The translations under genes and the position numbers were made by a program. A DNA stretch of 61,723 nucleotides from Candidatus Blautia faecipullorum. Its GTDB lineage: Bacteria > Bacillota > Clostridia > Lachnospirales > Lachnospiraceae. This document shows positions 53,203 through 61,656 of this stretch, in pieces; position 1 is the stretch's first letter, and each line of letters begins with the position of its first letter. Where the stretch lies: the NCBI GenBank assembly GCA_019115125.1, contig DXEG01000029.1, positions 1 to 61,723 of the forward strand, written 5' to 3'. The notes below the pieces were generated by a model. It was not told where the DNA came from. It saw only the letters and a list, made by a program, of their open reading frames with translations, and ran no database searches.

Positions 53203-53245
53203 ATAAGGACAGCCGCAGGCGTTTCGCACCCGCGGCTGTCCTTAT
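53203..53245. terminator. Long perfect hairpin between convergent genes
   Basis: ATAAGGACAGCCGC (53203-53216) and GCGGCTGTCCTTAT (53232-53245) form a perfect 14-bp stem with a 15-base loop. It lies between the PEP-synthase-like gene and the convergent merR gene and probably ends both, though the T tracts are weak. Confidence 0.7.
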
Positions 53246-53259
53246 CATTTCAACAGGCG

Positions 53260-54129
53260 TCAGCCTTTATAGTTTTTGCCGTAGCAGTAATACAGAAAGC
53301 AGAGATTGGCAATAAATACTGCCAGCGCTCCCGCGAATATAACAATGCTTTCCCAATCGCTGAACATATCCCGGATAAGCCAGAGATTTGCGGTCACAAA
53401 TATCAAAACCGGCAGAGCAATGATGGACAGAAAACGATACCTGTAGTATTTCTTTTCCTGCATTCCTTCAGGTATATAATCTTCAGGATGTACCATCTCG
53501 CAGTGAACAGTGATCCCAAATCTTCCAGAAGTTCTGTATGCGCGATATTCCACACCGTCTATCTCAAAACGAGGGGACAGACTTTCCTGGGTTATTACGA
53601 TATTCATTCCCTCGTGACGGGCAAATTTCAGGAGCTCTTCTGTAAATTCTCTTGGATTGCCGCACATGGCCTCCGGCATAAAAGAAAATTCCCGTTTCAT
53701 CTCAGATTTTATCACAGCCAGATAGTCTTTTGCGAAATCTGAAAATACAGAGCCCTTCTTTTCTTCCCTTTCCATTTTGTCCAGATATGCGTCCACATCA
53801 AGCTGAGAAAGATTGGATTCATGTATAGAAGAACAAAATTCAAACGCATTATCTAATTTGTCCCGTTCCTCTTTCAGACGGCGGCACTGTCTGTTCACGG
53901 CTTCCCGCAAAGAAATCTCGTCCTCAAACAGCTTCCGGATCTCCGAAATCGGCATATCCAGACTTCGGAACAGGCGGATCAGCTTTAATCGCCGAAGATC
54001 CTCTCCTGTGTACTCACGATACGAATTCGCTGCATTCCGTCCTGGCGTCAGCAGCTTCTGTTTTTCATAATAACGGATGTTTTGTTCTGCTATCCCTGTA
54101 ATTCTGGCGGCCTCTTTTATAGATATCAT
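53260..54129 (-). CDS. MerR family regulator with C-terminal membrane anchor
   Basis: This 289-residue protein has a MerR DNA-binding domain (1-70): ISIKEAARITGIAEQNIRYY, EKQKLLTPGRNAANSYREYT, DLRRLKLIRLFRSLDMPISE. A helix (about 75-130) should form the dimer coiled coil. A middle domain (about 130-225) is unassigned. Two membrane helices follow (about 230-250 and 259-283), with a short KNYKG tail. Membrane-bound MerR proteins are uncommon. GGGAGG precedes the ATG. Its own promoter has the 19-bp spacer and dyad typical of MerR targets, so autoregulation is very likely. The signal is unknown. Confidence 0.9.
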   Translation of the reverse strand: MISIKEAARITGIAEQNIRYYEKQKLLTPGRNAANSYREYTGEDLRRLKLIRLFRSLDMPISEIRKLFEDEISLREAVNRQCRRLKEERDKLDNAFEFCSSIHESNLSQLDVDAYLDKMEREEKKGSVFSDFAKDYLAVIKSEMKREFSFMPEAMCGNPREFTEELLKFARHEGMNIVITQESLSPRFEIDGVEYRAYRTSGRFGITVHCEMVHPEDYIPEGMQEKKYYRYRFLSIIALPVLIFVTANLWLIRDMFSDWESIVIFAGALAVFIANLCFLYYCYGKNYKG

Positions 54130-54170
54130 ATAACCCCTCCCATCTGATAATTTCTGCTTTTTATAGTGTA

Positions 54171-54201
54171 ATTATAAAGCTTATACCAGATATAAGGTCA
54201 A
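54171..54201 (-). promoter_or_regulatory. MerR-type promoter with 19-bp spacer and dyad operator
   Basis: On the minus strand TTGACC (rc of 54196-54201), 19 bases, TATAAT (rc of 54171-54176). The spacer holds a perfect dyad CTTATA, five bases, TATAAG (54180-54196). Overlong spacers with a central dyad are the hallmark of promoters that MerR proteins activate by twisting DNA. It lies 42 bases above the merR start codon. Confidence 0.88.
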
Positions 54202-54232
54202 GACTTACATCCCTCTTTTTCTCTATACTGCC

Positions 54233-56662
54233 TTAAAACAGCGATATTTCTGTAATCGCCGTATCCTGATATTTGCTTCCCGGAAAAACAGATAGTATGC
54301 TGAAGGTTACACTGGAGGTATCTACCGCGGAGCTGAAGGTGATCTCCTGCTGACCGATAAAATCTCCCAGTTCAGCGTCCGTACTGCTTCCGTCTGAAAA
54401 AGTCACCCTTAAAGCCGCAGGTCTGGAATTCTTGTAATAAATATCATTGCTTTTCTGGTACCCGGCGTTTATCCTGAATCCGGACACCCGGTATACGCCG
54501 TTCAGGGTTAGGGTAAGCGCCTCTCCTTCTCCCTGTCCGGCGGCGCTCTCCACCCATGCCGTAGAGCTGCTTCCGTCAATGGCGTTGGACGGGGCGTGCG
54601 CCAGATTATATTGAGGTTCTTCTAAATAAGAGGTTGCCGATACGTCCATGATAACATCAGCGGACACCTGGGGAACTACTGTTTCCGTATGGCTTGTGAC
54701 AGAATTTATACCTAGGGCTGTTTCCCGGTCTGTGGACGAAGAATAGCTGCTGAGGTTTATATAAAGCACCTCTGGGCTGCCGGAGGGAGTCCCCTCAAAG
54801 GTGATCGCCGCCAGACCATCCTCAAGTACAAGCTCATAGGGCCATACATATTGGGTATCAAAAGAATCCACCCGGTTGATTGTGCCGCCGTTGCCATCAA
54901 CGATGAAAAGGTCGGGGCCGTAATATCCGCAGAGATAGAGCGAATCGTTTTCATCAAAAGCGCTGGCGGAAACACATCCCCCAAAATCCCTGTTGGACCA
55001 GACGGAGGTTCCGTCCTTTACATTGAATACCCTGACTGTTCCGTCCTCCACCATGTAGTAGCGGCCGTTGTGAACGCCGATCTCACTGACTCTGTTAAGC
55101 TCTGTACGCTCATAAATGCCTGTCGTATAGGTCCATACAGTACTGCCCGCAGAAGAAACGCCCGTCACCACCCCATATTCATTGTATGGGTCGTCTGTTT
55201 TTCTTTCGAACTTAACTGTTGAAGCAAATGCGCCGTCTTTTTCTTCTGAAGATGAATTTTCCGCAGCCTCTTCAACGGACGCTTTTTCCTCTTCCTCCGC
55301 CTCAGATGGCGTCTCCCCGGCATCCGGCTCTTCTGTATCTGTTTGTGCTGACGATACTTCTTCAGAAGCTTTGTTGTCTTCGTCGGCCTTTTCTGCCAAT
55401 TCGTCTCCGGCATTTTTTTCCTCTGTACCTGTCTCGCCCGACGATTCTTCCTCAGATTTTTCCTTCTCAGAAAATGCGCCCTTGTCCGATCCAAAAATGT
55501 CCGCAACAATTTTCGGTACTGTTTCTGCTGTGGAATCCGTCTTTATCTTCAGAAACAGGTAACCTCCCGCAAGCCCTGAAACGCACAGCAAAAGCACTGC
55601 GAGGATTACCGCCGCGGCAGTCTTCGGCCTCTGTTTCTGGGATATTTTGGGGGGAGAGGGCTTTTTTTCTTCCTCTTCTTTTTGGGGAGCTTTCCTCACA
55701 TAGACCGTTTCGTTCAGAGAATCCTGCGGACAGTCGTTCGTTTCTTTGGAAGCTGCTTTCTCTGATACTTTCAGAAGCGCTCTTTTCATCTCCGCCGCCG
55801 ACTGAAACCTCATCCCAGGTTCCGGAGAGCAGGCCCGCAGAATCACTGCCGCGAATGAACGGGAAGCATTGGCCGGCGCCGGAAGAGGCTCGCCGTTCAG
55901 GCGCCGGCGCAGCGCGTCCGCGCGCGCGTTTGGACTCATGCTCTTCTGTTCTGTGTCCAAAAACGGCATTCTGTTATTATTCATAAAACGATACAGTACC
56001 AGCCCCAGAGAATATATATCTACAGTAGCGTTATAAGGCTGGCCTTTTTCCACTTCCGGAGCGATATAACTGTAGGTACCCTTCCTCGACAATCCTGAGG
56101 TCAGATTCTCCAGTTTTCGGGCAATCCCGAAGTCACCCAGCTTAAAATCACCGAAATCATTGATGAAAATGTTTTCCGGCTTAATGTCGCGATGGATCAC
56201 ATTCCGTTTCGCGCATAATTCAAGAGCCGTACAGATGTCGCATCCAAGTTTGATCACCAGACTCTCTGACACCCCAACGTCCCGGATACAGATGTTAAGC
56301 GGAGTCAGGAGCTCCATGCGGATATAAATGTACCAGCCTATGCTGTTCTCGCGCTCCACCACTTTATAGTCATTGATACTGACAATATTCTGTACTCCTT
56401 TAAAGGTATCCATCAGTTGGATCTCACTGATAAAGCTGTTTACAATTTCCTGAAAATACGTCCTGGTTTCTCTCTGTGAAAGCCCGTCCGCCCGCAGAGA
56501 TTCAATTTCTGATTCCTCCTGGGGAATCGAGATTACTTTAATAGCGGCGCGGCTTTCTACCTGATGCTCTCTGCGCACTGCTTCATAGACAGTTCCGTAA
56601 GAACCCTGCCCAATTTTTCTGACAATCTGCCATTCCGGCCATATACCGGCTAATTTATCCAT
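54233..56662 (-). CDS. Transmembrane Ser/Thr kinase with propeller-like and glycan-binding outer domains
   Basis: This 809-residue Hanks-type kinase has its catalytic domain inside and a large part outside the cell. Kinase landmarks (numbered from the ATG at 56662) are the Gly loop IGQGSYGTVYEA, Lys42, Glu80, HRD 157-159, DFG 177-179 and APE 201-203, all intact. A membrane helix spans about 348-372. An acidic Glu/Ser/Asp linker (392-477) follows, then blades with WTYTTGIYERTELNRV and DGTVRVFNVKDGTSVW, then a discoidin-like NADase-type glycan-binding domain (about 670-809: NLAHAPSNAIDGSSSTAWVE, GFRINAGYQKSN, PGSKYQDTAITEISLF). PASTA repeats are absent. It follows the paralogous kinase by 98 bases. 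The start is set by alignment with the paralog (IWPEW). Confidence 0.9.
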   Translation of the reverse strand: MDKLAGIWPEWQIVRKIGQGSYGTVYEAVRREHQVESRAAIKVISIPQEESEIESLRADGLSQRETRTYFQEIVNSFISEIQLMDTFKGVQNIVSINDYKVVERENSIGWYIYIRMELLTPLNICIRDVGVSESLVIKLGCDICTALELCAKRNVIHRDIKPENIFINDFGDFKLGDFGIARKLENLTSGLSRKGTYSYIAPEVEKGQPYNATVDIYSLGLVLYRFMNNNRMPFLDTEQKSMSPNARADALRRRLNGEPLPAPANASRSFAAVILRACSPEPGMRFQSAAEMKRALLKVSEKAASKETNDCPQDSLNETVYVRKAPQKEEEEKKPSPPKISQKQRPKTAAAVILAVLLLCVSGLAGGYLFLKIKTDSTAETVPKIVADIFGSDKGAFSEKEKSEEESSGETGTEEKNAGDELAEKADEDNKASEEVSSAQTDTEEPDAGETPSEAEEEEKASVEEAAENSSSEEKDGAFASTVKFERKTDDPYNEYGVVTGVSSAGSTVWTYTTGIYERTELNRVSEIGVHNGRYYMVEDGTVRVFNVKDGTSVWSNRDFGGCVSASAFDENDSLYLCGYYGPDLFIVDGNGGTINRVDSFDTQYVWPYELVLEDGLAAITFEGTPSGSPEVLYINLSSYSSSTDRETALGINSVTSHTETVVPQVSADVIMDVSATSYLEEPQYNLAHAPSNAIDGSSSTAWVESAAGQGEGEALTLTLNGVYRVSGFRINAGYQKSNDIYYKNSRPAALRVTFSDGSSTDAELGDFIGQQEITFSSAVDTSSVTFSILSVFPGSKYQDTAITEISLF

Positions 56663-56760
56663 ATTCGTCATACTTCCTGTTCTTTTTATTATTTTTGACA
56701 CCTTAATCTATTGATGCTGTGTCAAATAAGAATTCCTAAAACGGCCCCTGATACGGCTTG

Positions 56761-59082
56761 TCACTGTCCAAGCCAGTTCCCGGAATATTTGATATATGCG
56801 TCGGGATAAAATTTGCGGACATTTTGCAGATTTCCCAGCGCCGCTTCCTTGGCAGAATATACGCCGGCAGCTACCACATACCATTCCACAGGATTCAGAT
56901 TATTCCAGTCAGTCGTAAGGAATACCTGGCCTTCAAAGCCTTTTTCCGATATCTGAGCCGCCATGCTTTGGGCGTCCGCCTGATTTTTAAAGGCCGCGCA
57001 CCAGATTCCGTAAAACGGCGGATGTACACTGTCTGAGGATCCGTCCGGCAGTGATGCCGTCAGTGTGCTTGTATTTGGGGCGCCGCCCTGCCAGCTTCCG
57101 GAATATTTTACATAGGCCCCCGAATATACTGCCTGAACCCCGGCCAGGACACTTTTTGCTTCTTCCTCGGAAAAATATGTGCCGGCAGTTACCACATACC
57201 ATTCTTCGGAATTCAAATTGCTCCAGTCGGCAGTCGCAAATACCTGACCTTGAAATCCTTTTTGTGAAACAGAATCCGCATAAGCCCGGGCCTCCGTACT
57301 GCTCTTCGAAGCGTAGCACCAGATTCCGTAAAATGGAGAGGGCTCAGCCTGTGAATTGGCCGGCTGAGGATTTTCCACCACATGAGTTTCCGCTTCGCAG
57401 ACGATTTGCTCATCCGTATATTGCTTGACTTTTAAAGAAAGCTCCTGATCTTCTTCCAGAAGGGAGGAAGCTTCGCTGATTTTCTGGATCGCGCCTTCAT
57501 AATCACCAGCGGCGGCGCGGTTATCCGCTGTCAAAACCGTCTGGTTTTTAAATTCCGCACAGTACGCTTCATATGTACTCTGATACTCCGAAATATCGCT
57601 GTTTTCACTTCTGGCACCGTCCAGCAGCTCTATCGCGGAAGCATAATCTCCCGCATTTTTAAACGCCTCCGCCCGAGACAATATTTCTTCTTTGTCTGCC
57701 GCTGTCTGCTCTGACTGATCGCCAATGACCCCCGTCTGTTCATTATCCTGTGTTTCATTTTCGGTATTTTCCGCGATTGCCGCTGTCCGGCTGTCTCCGG
57801 CCTGATCCGTCGTCAAATCGGTCTGTCCATCTTCCTGTGTTTTGTTTTCTGTATTTTCCGCAATTTTTTCTGTCCGTCTGTCTCCATCCTGAGTCTTATC
57901 AAAAAATAGGTAGTTACCGGCAGCAAAAATAATCAGACAAACTGCGGCTGTTGCTGCAAATACAGAAAGGGAAGTTCTTAGAATGTTTCTTTTCTGAGCT
58001 TTATGAGCAGATTGTTTGGATTTTGGCGGGGAAGGCTCTGGAGAAGTGGAATCGACCTTCCGTGCATACATGGTCCGGTCCGTATACTCGTTTTTTTCCT
58101 CAGATTCTTTATTGTTTTTCGCCACGGCTTCTATATCGCCATTCTTTGTCGACCCGCTCTCCTTCACCGCTTCCTTTTCCATATGGAGCAGAGCGTTTTT
58201 CATCGCTGACGCTGACGCAAACCGCTGATGCGGATTATAGGCACAGGCGCGGAGAAGGAGCCTGGCCATTTCCGGTGAAGCGCCGCAGGGCGGCGGAATC
58301 GGTTCTCCGCTCATCCGTCTCCTCACTGCGTTCATGCGTTCATTGGGGCTGAGAAGCTGCCTGTCTTCCGTCAAAAAAGGAAGACGGTTCCTGTTCAAAA
58401 GCCGGTATAAGACCAGCCCCAGAGAATAAATATCCGCCCTGGCGTCATAGGGCAGACCTTTTTCCACCTCCGGCGCCATATAACTGAAGGTTCCCTTCCG
58501 GGACATCCCGGCGGTGAGATTTTCCAGGCGGCGGGCAATCCCAAAGTCGCCTAATTTGAAATTTCCGAAAGTATTTACAAAAATATTTTCTGGTTTCACA
58601 TCTCGATGGATAACATTGCGTTTCTCACATATCTCCAGCGCCGTACAGATATCACAGCCAAGTCTGATCACTTCCCGCTCTGAAAGTTCTCTGCCGGCGA
58701 TATAGCTGTTCAGCGGTGTAAGCAGCTCCATCCGGATATAGATATCCCACCCGATATCCTTCTGTCTTTCAGCCACCTTATAATCCTCTATGCTGACAAT
58801 ATTTTGAACGCCCTTGAATGAATCCATGATCTGAATTTCCGCAAGAAATTCATCCACGACCTTCCGGAGATAAGACAAGGTCTCCTCCTCCGTCAGTCCT
58901 TCCAGCCGCAGGGACGCAATTTCCGACTGATCCAGGGGAATAGAGATTACTTTCACGGCGGCATGGCTTTCCATTTGGTATTCACGGCGCACAGCCTCGT
59001 ACACCCGTCCAAAGGTCCCTCTGCCGATCTGTTTTATAGTTTTCCATTCCGGCCATATATTTCTCAGAATGTCCTCGTCCAT
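56761..59082 (-). CDS. Transmembrane Ser/Thr kinase with two SPOR-like outer repeats
   Basis: This 773-residue kinase is a close paralog of its neighbour. Numbered from the ATG at 59082, the Gly loop is IGRGTFGRVYEA, with Lys44, Glu82, HRD 159-161, DFG 179-181 and APE 204-206 intact. The membrane helix is at about 367-390. The linker has two copies of a 29-residue unit with IAENTENxTQ. TPR-like helices follow (about 464-550: AEAFKNAGDYASAIELLD, NRAAAGDYEGAIQKISEA). Two SPOR-like repeats end the protein (about 583-664 and 689-773), each with FYGIWC, a KGFxGQVF segment, WY(V)VxAGxY and a YxKYSG(S/N)W end. SPOR domains bind glycan strands stripped of peptides, so a cell-wall signal is likely. 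GGAG lies nine bases before the ATG. Confidence 0.9.
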   Translation of the reverse strand: MDEDILRNIWPEWKTIKQIGRGTFGRVYEAVRREYQMESHAAVKVISIPLDQSEIASLRLEGLTEEETLSYLRKVVDEFLAEIQIMDSFKGVQNIVSIEDYKVAERQKDIGWDIYIRMELLTPLNSYIAGRELSEREVIRLGCDICTALEICEKRNVIHRDVKPENIFVNTFGNFKLGDFGIARRLENLTAGMSRKGTFSYMAPEVEKGLPYDARADIYSLGLVLYRLLNRNRLPFLTEDRQLLSPNERMNAVRRRMSGEPIPPPCGASPEMARLLLRACAYNPHQRFASASAMKNALLHMEKEAVKESGSTKNGDIEAVAKNNKESEEKNEYTDRTMYARKVDSTSPEPSPPKSKQSAHKAQKRNILRTSLSVFAATAAVCLIIFAAGNYLFFDKTQDGDRRTEKIAENTENKTQEDGQTDLTTDQAGDSRTAAIAENTENETQDNEQTGVIGDQSEQTAADKEEILSRAEAFKNAGDYASAIELLDGARSENSDISEYQSTYEAYCAEFKNQTVLTADNRAAAGDYEGAIQKISEASSLLEEDQELSLKVKQYTDEQIVCEAETHVVENPQPANSQAEPSPFYGIWCYASKSSTEARAYADSVSQKGFQGQVFATADWSNLNSEEWYVVTAGTYFSEEEAKSVLAGVQAVYSGAYVKYSGSWQGGAPNTSTLTASLPDGSSDSVHPPFYGIWCAAFKNQADAQSMAAQISEKGFEGQVFLTTDWNNLNPVEWYVVAAGVYSAKEAALGNLQNVRKFYPDAYIKYSGNWLGQ

Positions 59083-59133
59083 TCTTCCGTTCTCCTTTTT
59101 GAGTTTTTCTTCTTCCGGGATCAATGGAGCGGT

Positions 59134-59301
59134 TCAAACTGAATTTTTTTGATATCCAGACTCGCTGCTGCTCTCCAAAACTCCGATCCTCTTTACTTCC
59201 TTCTGCGCTTCATCATATGTGTAAATTACAAACTGATACAGATGATCTACTGACCGATATCCTCTTTCCACTGCCTCTAGGCGTAACTGACATCGCAGCT
59301 T
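59134..59301 (-). pseudogene. Possible C-terminal gene remnant
   Basis: An open frame of 55 codons without a good start reads LEAVERGYRSVDHLYQFVIY followed by TYDEAQKEVKRIGVLESSSE and stops at 59134. Composition is protein-like, a TGA precedes it, and no ribosome site or ATG is present. It may be the tail of a lost gene. I do not recognise the family. Confidence 0.3.
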
Positions 59302-59325
59302 TCATCGGGATCAGCCTGGATAACT

Positions 59326-60996
59326 CTACACTATCTTTGCCATACATTCTTTCCGATAGAAAGCCACCCCGCATTTCAGAATATTCTGATACCCCTCATT
59401 GCGCAGCACCTCCTCATATTTTTTCTCATCAATCTGACTCAAGGCTTCTCTGCACTTTTCTTCCAACTCCTGATATGACCTGGCCACTTTTATCTCAATA
59501 ATCACAGCCCTTCCCCTCACACTGGGGTATCTTACCAGAATATCCGGCCTGCCGATTCCTGATTCCCGATTAGACTGTACGATATAATTTCCGATATTTT
59601 TCAGCATTCCAGCCAAAAAACCATGGTAGTAGCTTTCCTGATAATCGTAAAAACTGATGGTCTCCATCAGATTTGCAGAGAGAATCTCCGAGAATTTTTC
59701 CGCATCGCCGCTTAGCAGACTATCGTACAGAGGAGTAAGTTCCTTTTTATCGGTCTGCCTGTCAAACCAGCGAAGAACCGCATTTTTATAGATATATCTT
59801 ACTTCATTGTTTGGAATAGCCATCTCTATATAAATCGTCTCCCCCTCCTGATATTCCCGTATCTTTTTCAGGTATCCGGTGAAAAATAAAAAGTTCCAGA
59901 GATTATCCTGAGTGGAGTCCATATCATCATAAGTAATATCCTCATGAACAGGCTTGCTGATAGTCATTCCTGCAATCAGCGACTCGATTTCCTGTTTCAC
60001 GGAAATATCCGCACGCTCGATCAGCGTCCGCACAATGCTGTTGGAACTTGTATTAGTCCAGTAAGGCTTGGCAAATGCTTTTTTATCGTAGTAACAGGAA
60101 TCTGCATAATTAATTACACTCCATGGATTATAAACTTCTGTCTCTCCGAATCGGTATCCGTCATACCATTTTCTGACAGTCTCCAGATTTTCCTCCAGGC
60201 CGTATTCTTTCAGCATCTGCTCCACTTCATCCGGAGTAAAGCCGAAATGCTCCGCATAAGAAATAGCTGTAATGGACATAATCTTTAAATTGTTAAGACC
60301 GGTAAAGATAGATTCCTTGCTGATACGCAGACATCCTGTAATTACAGCAAATTCCAAATTGTCATTGGTCTTTAAAGCAGATTCGAACAATGCGCGTATC
60401 AGCGCGACCATCTTATCATAAAATCCCTCAAAATACGCATTCTCCAGGGGCACATCATACTCGTCAATAAGAATTACTGCTTTTCTGCCATATATCCTGC
60501 AAAGGCATTCAGAAAGGAATTTCAAAGCTACCAGATATTCGTCTGGTTCTGCTTTCATCTCAATAAACCGAAGAAATTTTTCTCTGTCCGCATCATAGTC
60601 CAAGCTTTCCAGTATTTGGTCATGCATCCTGTACTCTCTGGATATTTCTTCTTTCAGGCAATAAAAGGCGCTGTCATACGTCGCCTGTTTCATAGACTTC
60701 AAAGTAAGCATGATAACAGGATATTTCCCCATATGATCAAGGTACCGTTCTCCTGTATCCATGATCTTTGTTCCTGCAAAAAGCTTCGGAATATCCTTTT
60801 GCTCTATGTCCAGAAAATATCTAAGCATACTCATATTCAGCGTCTTACCGAAGCGTCGCGGGCGGGTAAAAAGATTGACCTCTCCTTTCCTGTCCAGCAG
60901 TTCTTTGATAAACAATGTCTTATCTATATAGTAATACTTTCCCTCTCGCATTTTTCTGAAATTATCTATTCCAATCGGCAGAGGTTTCCATATCAT
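59326..60996 (-). CDS. AAA-ATPase-like protein with PD-(D/E)XK nuclease-like C-terminus
   Basis: This 556-residue protein belongs to a family common in gut Clostridia and Bacteroidetes (PF09820 plus PF08011). The P-loop is FTRPRRFGKTLNMSMLRYFL and the Walker B is AVILIDEYDVPLENAY. TGCLRISKESIFTGLNNLK is the family middle box. The C-terminal nuclease-like fold has GRPDILVRYP and VIIEIKVARSYQELEEKCREALSQI (the D...ExK core). No partner gene is adjacent. Function is unproven; mobile-element or defence links have been guessed for the family. The ATG at 60996 has GGAGG nine bases upstream; the ATG at 61011 lies inside that site. Confidence 0.9.
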   Translation of the reverse strand: MIWKPLPIGIDNFRKMREGKYYYIDKTLFIKELLDRKGEVNLFTRPRRFGKTLNMSMLRYFLDIEQKDIPKLFAGTKIMDTGERYLDHMGKYPVIMLTLKSMKQATYDSAFYCLKEEISREYRMHDQILESLDYDADREKFLRFIEMKAEPDEYLVALKFLSECLCRIYGRKAVILIDEYDVPLENAYFEGFYDKMVALIRALFESALKTNDNLEFAVITGCLRISKESIFTGLNNLKIMSITAISYAEHFGFTPDEVEQMLKEYGLEENLETVRKWYDGYRFGETEVYNPWSVINYADSCYYDKKAFAKPYWTNTSSNSIVRTLIERADISVKQEIESLIAGMTISKPVHEDITYDDMDSTQDNLWNFLFFTGYLKKIREYQEGETIYIEMAIPNNEVRYIYKNAVLRWFDRQTDKKELTPLYDSLLSGDAEKFSEILSANLMETISFYDYQESYYHGFLAGMLKNIGNYIVQSNRESGIGRPDILVRYPSVRGRAVIIEIKVARSYQELEEKCREALSQIDEKKYEEVLRNEGYQNILKCGVAFYRKECMAKIV

Positions 60997-61047
60997 AAAA
61001 AACACCTCCATACATGGGTGGATTCTAAATTCTTCCTCTTAGATTTT

Positions 61048-61076
61048 ATTATACCCCATGTTCTGTTTCGTGTACA
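61048..61076 (-). promoter_or_regulatory. Promoter of the AAA gene
   Basis: On the minus strand TGTACA (rc of 61071-61076), 17 bases, TATAAT (rc of 61048-61053), 52 bases above the start codon. Confidence 0.6.
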
Positions 61077-61077
61077 G

Positions 61078-61110
61078 AAAAAGCACAGCAATTCTCTTAC
61101 TGTGCTTTTT
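61078..61110 (-). terminator. Terminator of the flavin-binding protein gene
   Basis: AAAAAGCACAG (61078-61088) and CTGTGCTTTTT (61100-61110) pair perfectly over 11 bp with T tracts on both sides; it lies between the upstream gene's stop and the AAA promoter. Confidence 0.85.
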
Positions 61111-61177
61111 ACCGATGATTTTGGATGTTTTTTGCTTAATGCTTTACGGAGAATCCAGACAAGACAGAAGTTAAGGT

Positions 61178-61594
61178 CTAGAACTCATATCTTGTTCCAT
61201 GCGAAAGCAGCAATCCGTCCGTTAATTCCACGTATAAAATTATGGTGTTTTCATCGTCAAAATCATTATGCCCGTTATCAATCCATTCTTTAAAAACAAT
61301 TTTCAATTTCTCGGCAATGATAAGATTTTCTTTTTTTCCAAAATAGCCTAAATTATTCGCCTTTCCGTGTGCGGTAAACCAATCGCCTGCTATCGCAACA
61401 GTAGAGTTGCTTTTCATTTGCTTCATTTTATTTGAAAGTGCATATGTAATAATATAAAATGCACCATTTTCATAATAGGCGTTTACATAGCGTACAAAAG
61501 GCGTCTCATTTTCTACTGTTGCCAATGCAATAATGGTATCCTTTCCAAAACGTTCCGTCATTATTTTTTCAGCGTCTTCACTTAACTTTTTCAT
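61178..61594 (-). CDS. Pyridoxamine 5'-phosphate oxidase-fold flavin-binding protein
   Basis: This 138-residue protein has the split-barrel fold of PNPOx-like proteins: IIALATVENETPFVRYVNAYY, GAFYIITYALSNKMKQMKSN and STVAIAGDWFTAHGKANNLG. The C-terminus ends in VELTDGLLLSHGTRYEF, often seen in short flavin-binding or general-stress members. A true oxidase role in B6 metabolism is unlikely from length alone. AAAGGAGG precedes the ATG, and its own promoter and terminator make it monocistronic. Confidence 0.88.
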   Translation of the reverse strand: MKKLSEDAEKIMTERFGKDTIIALATVENETPFVRYVNAYYENGAFYIITYALSNKMKQMKSNSTVAIAGDWFTAHGKANNLGYFGKKENLIIAEKLKIVFKEWIDNGHNDFDDENTIILYVELTDGLLLSHGTRYEF

Positions 61595-61625
61595 AAGATA
61601 ATTTCCTCCTTTATTTCATGCTCTC

Positions 61626-61654
61626 ATTTTAGAGGGGTAAGCCGGGATTTACAA
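61626..61654 (-). promoter_or_regulatory. Promoter of the flavin-binding protein gene
   Basis: On the minus strand TTGTAA (rc of 61649-61654), 17 bases, TAAAAT (rc of 61626-61631), about 32 bases above the start codon and just after the stop of the gene at the window edge. Confidence 0.6.
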
Positions 61655-61656
61655 AA

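Noticed and set aside
59326-60996. The AAA/PD-(D/E)XK protein as part of a defence island
   Set aside because: It is alone with its own promoter; no methyltransferase, nuclease or phage gene adjoins it, so the window gives no support beyond the family guess.
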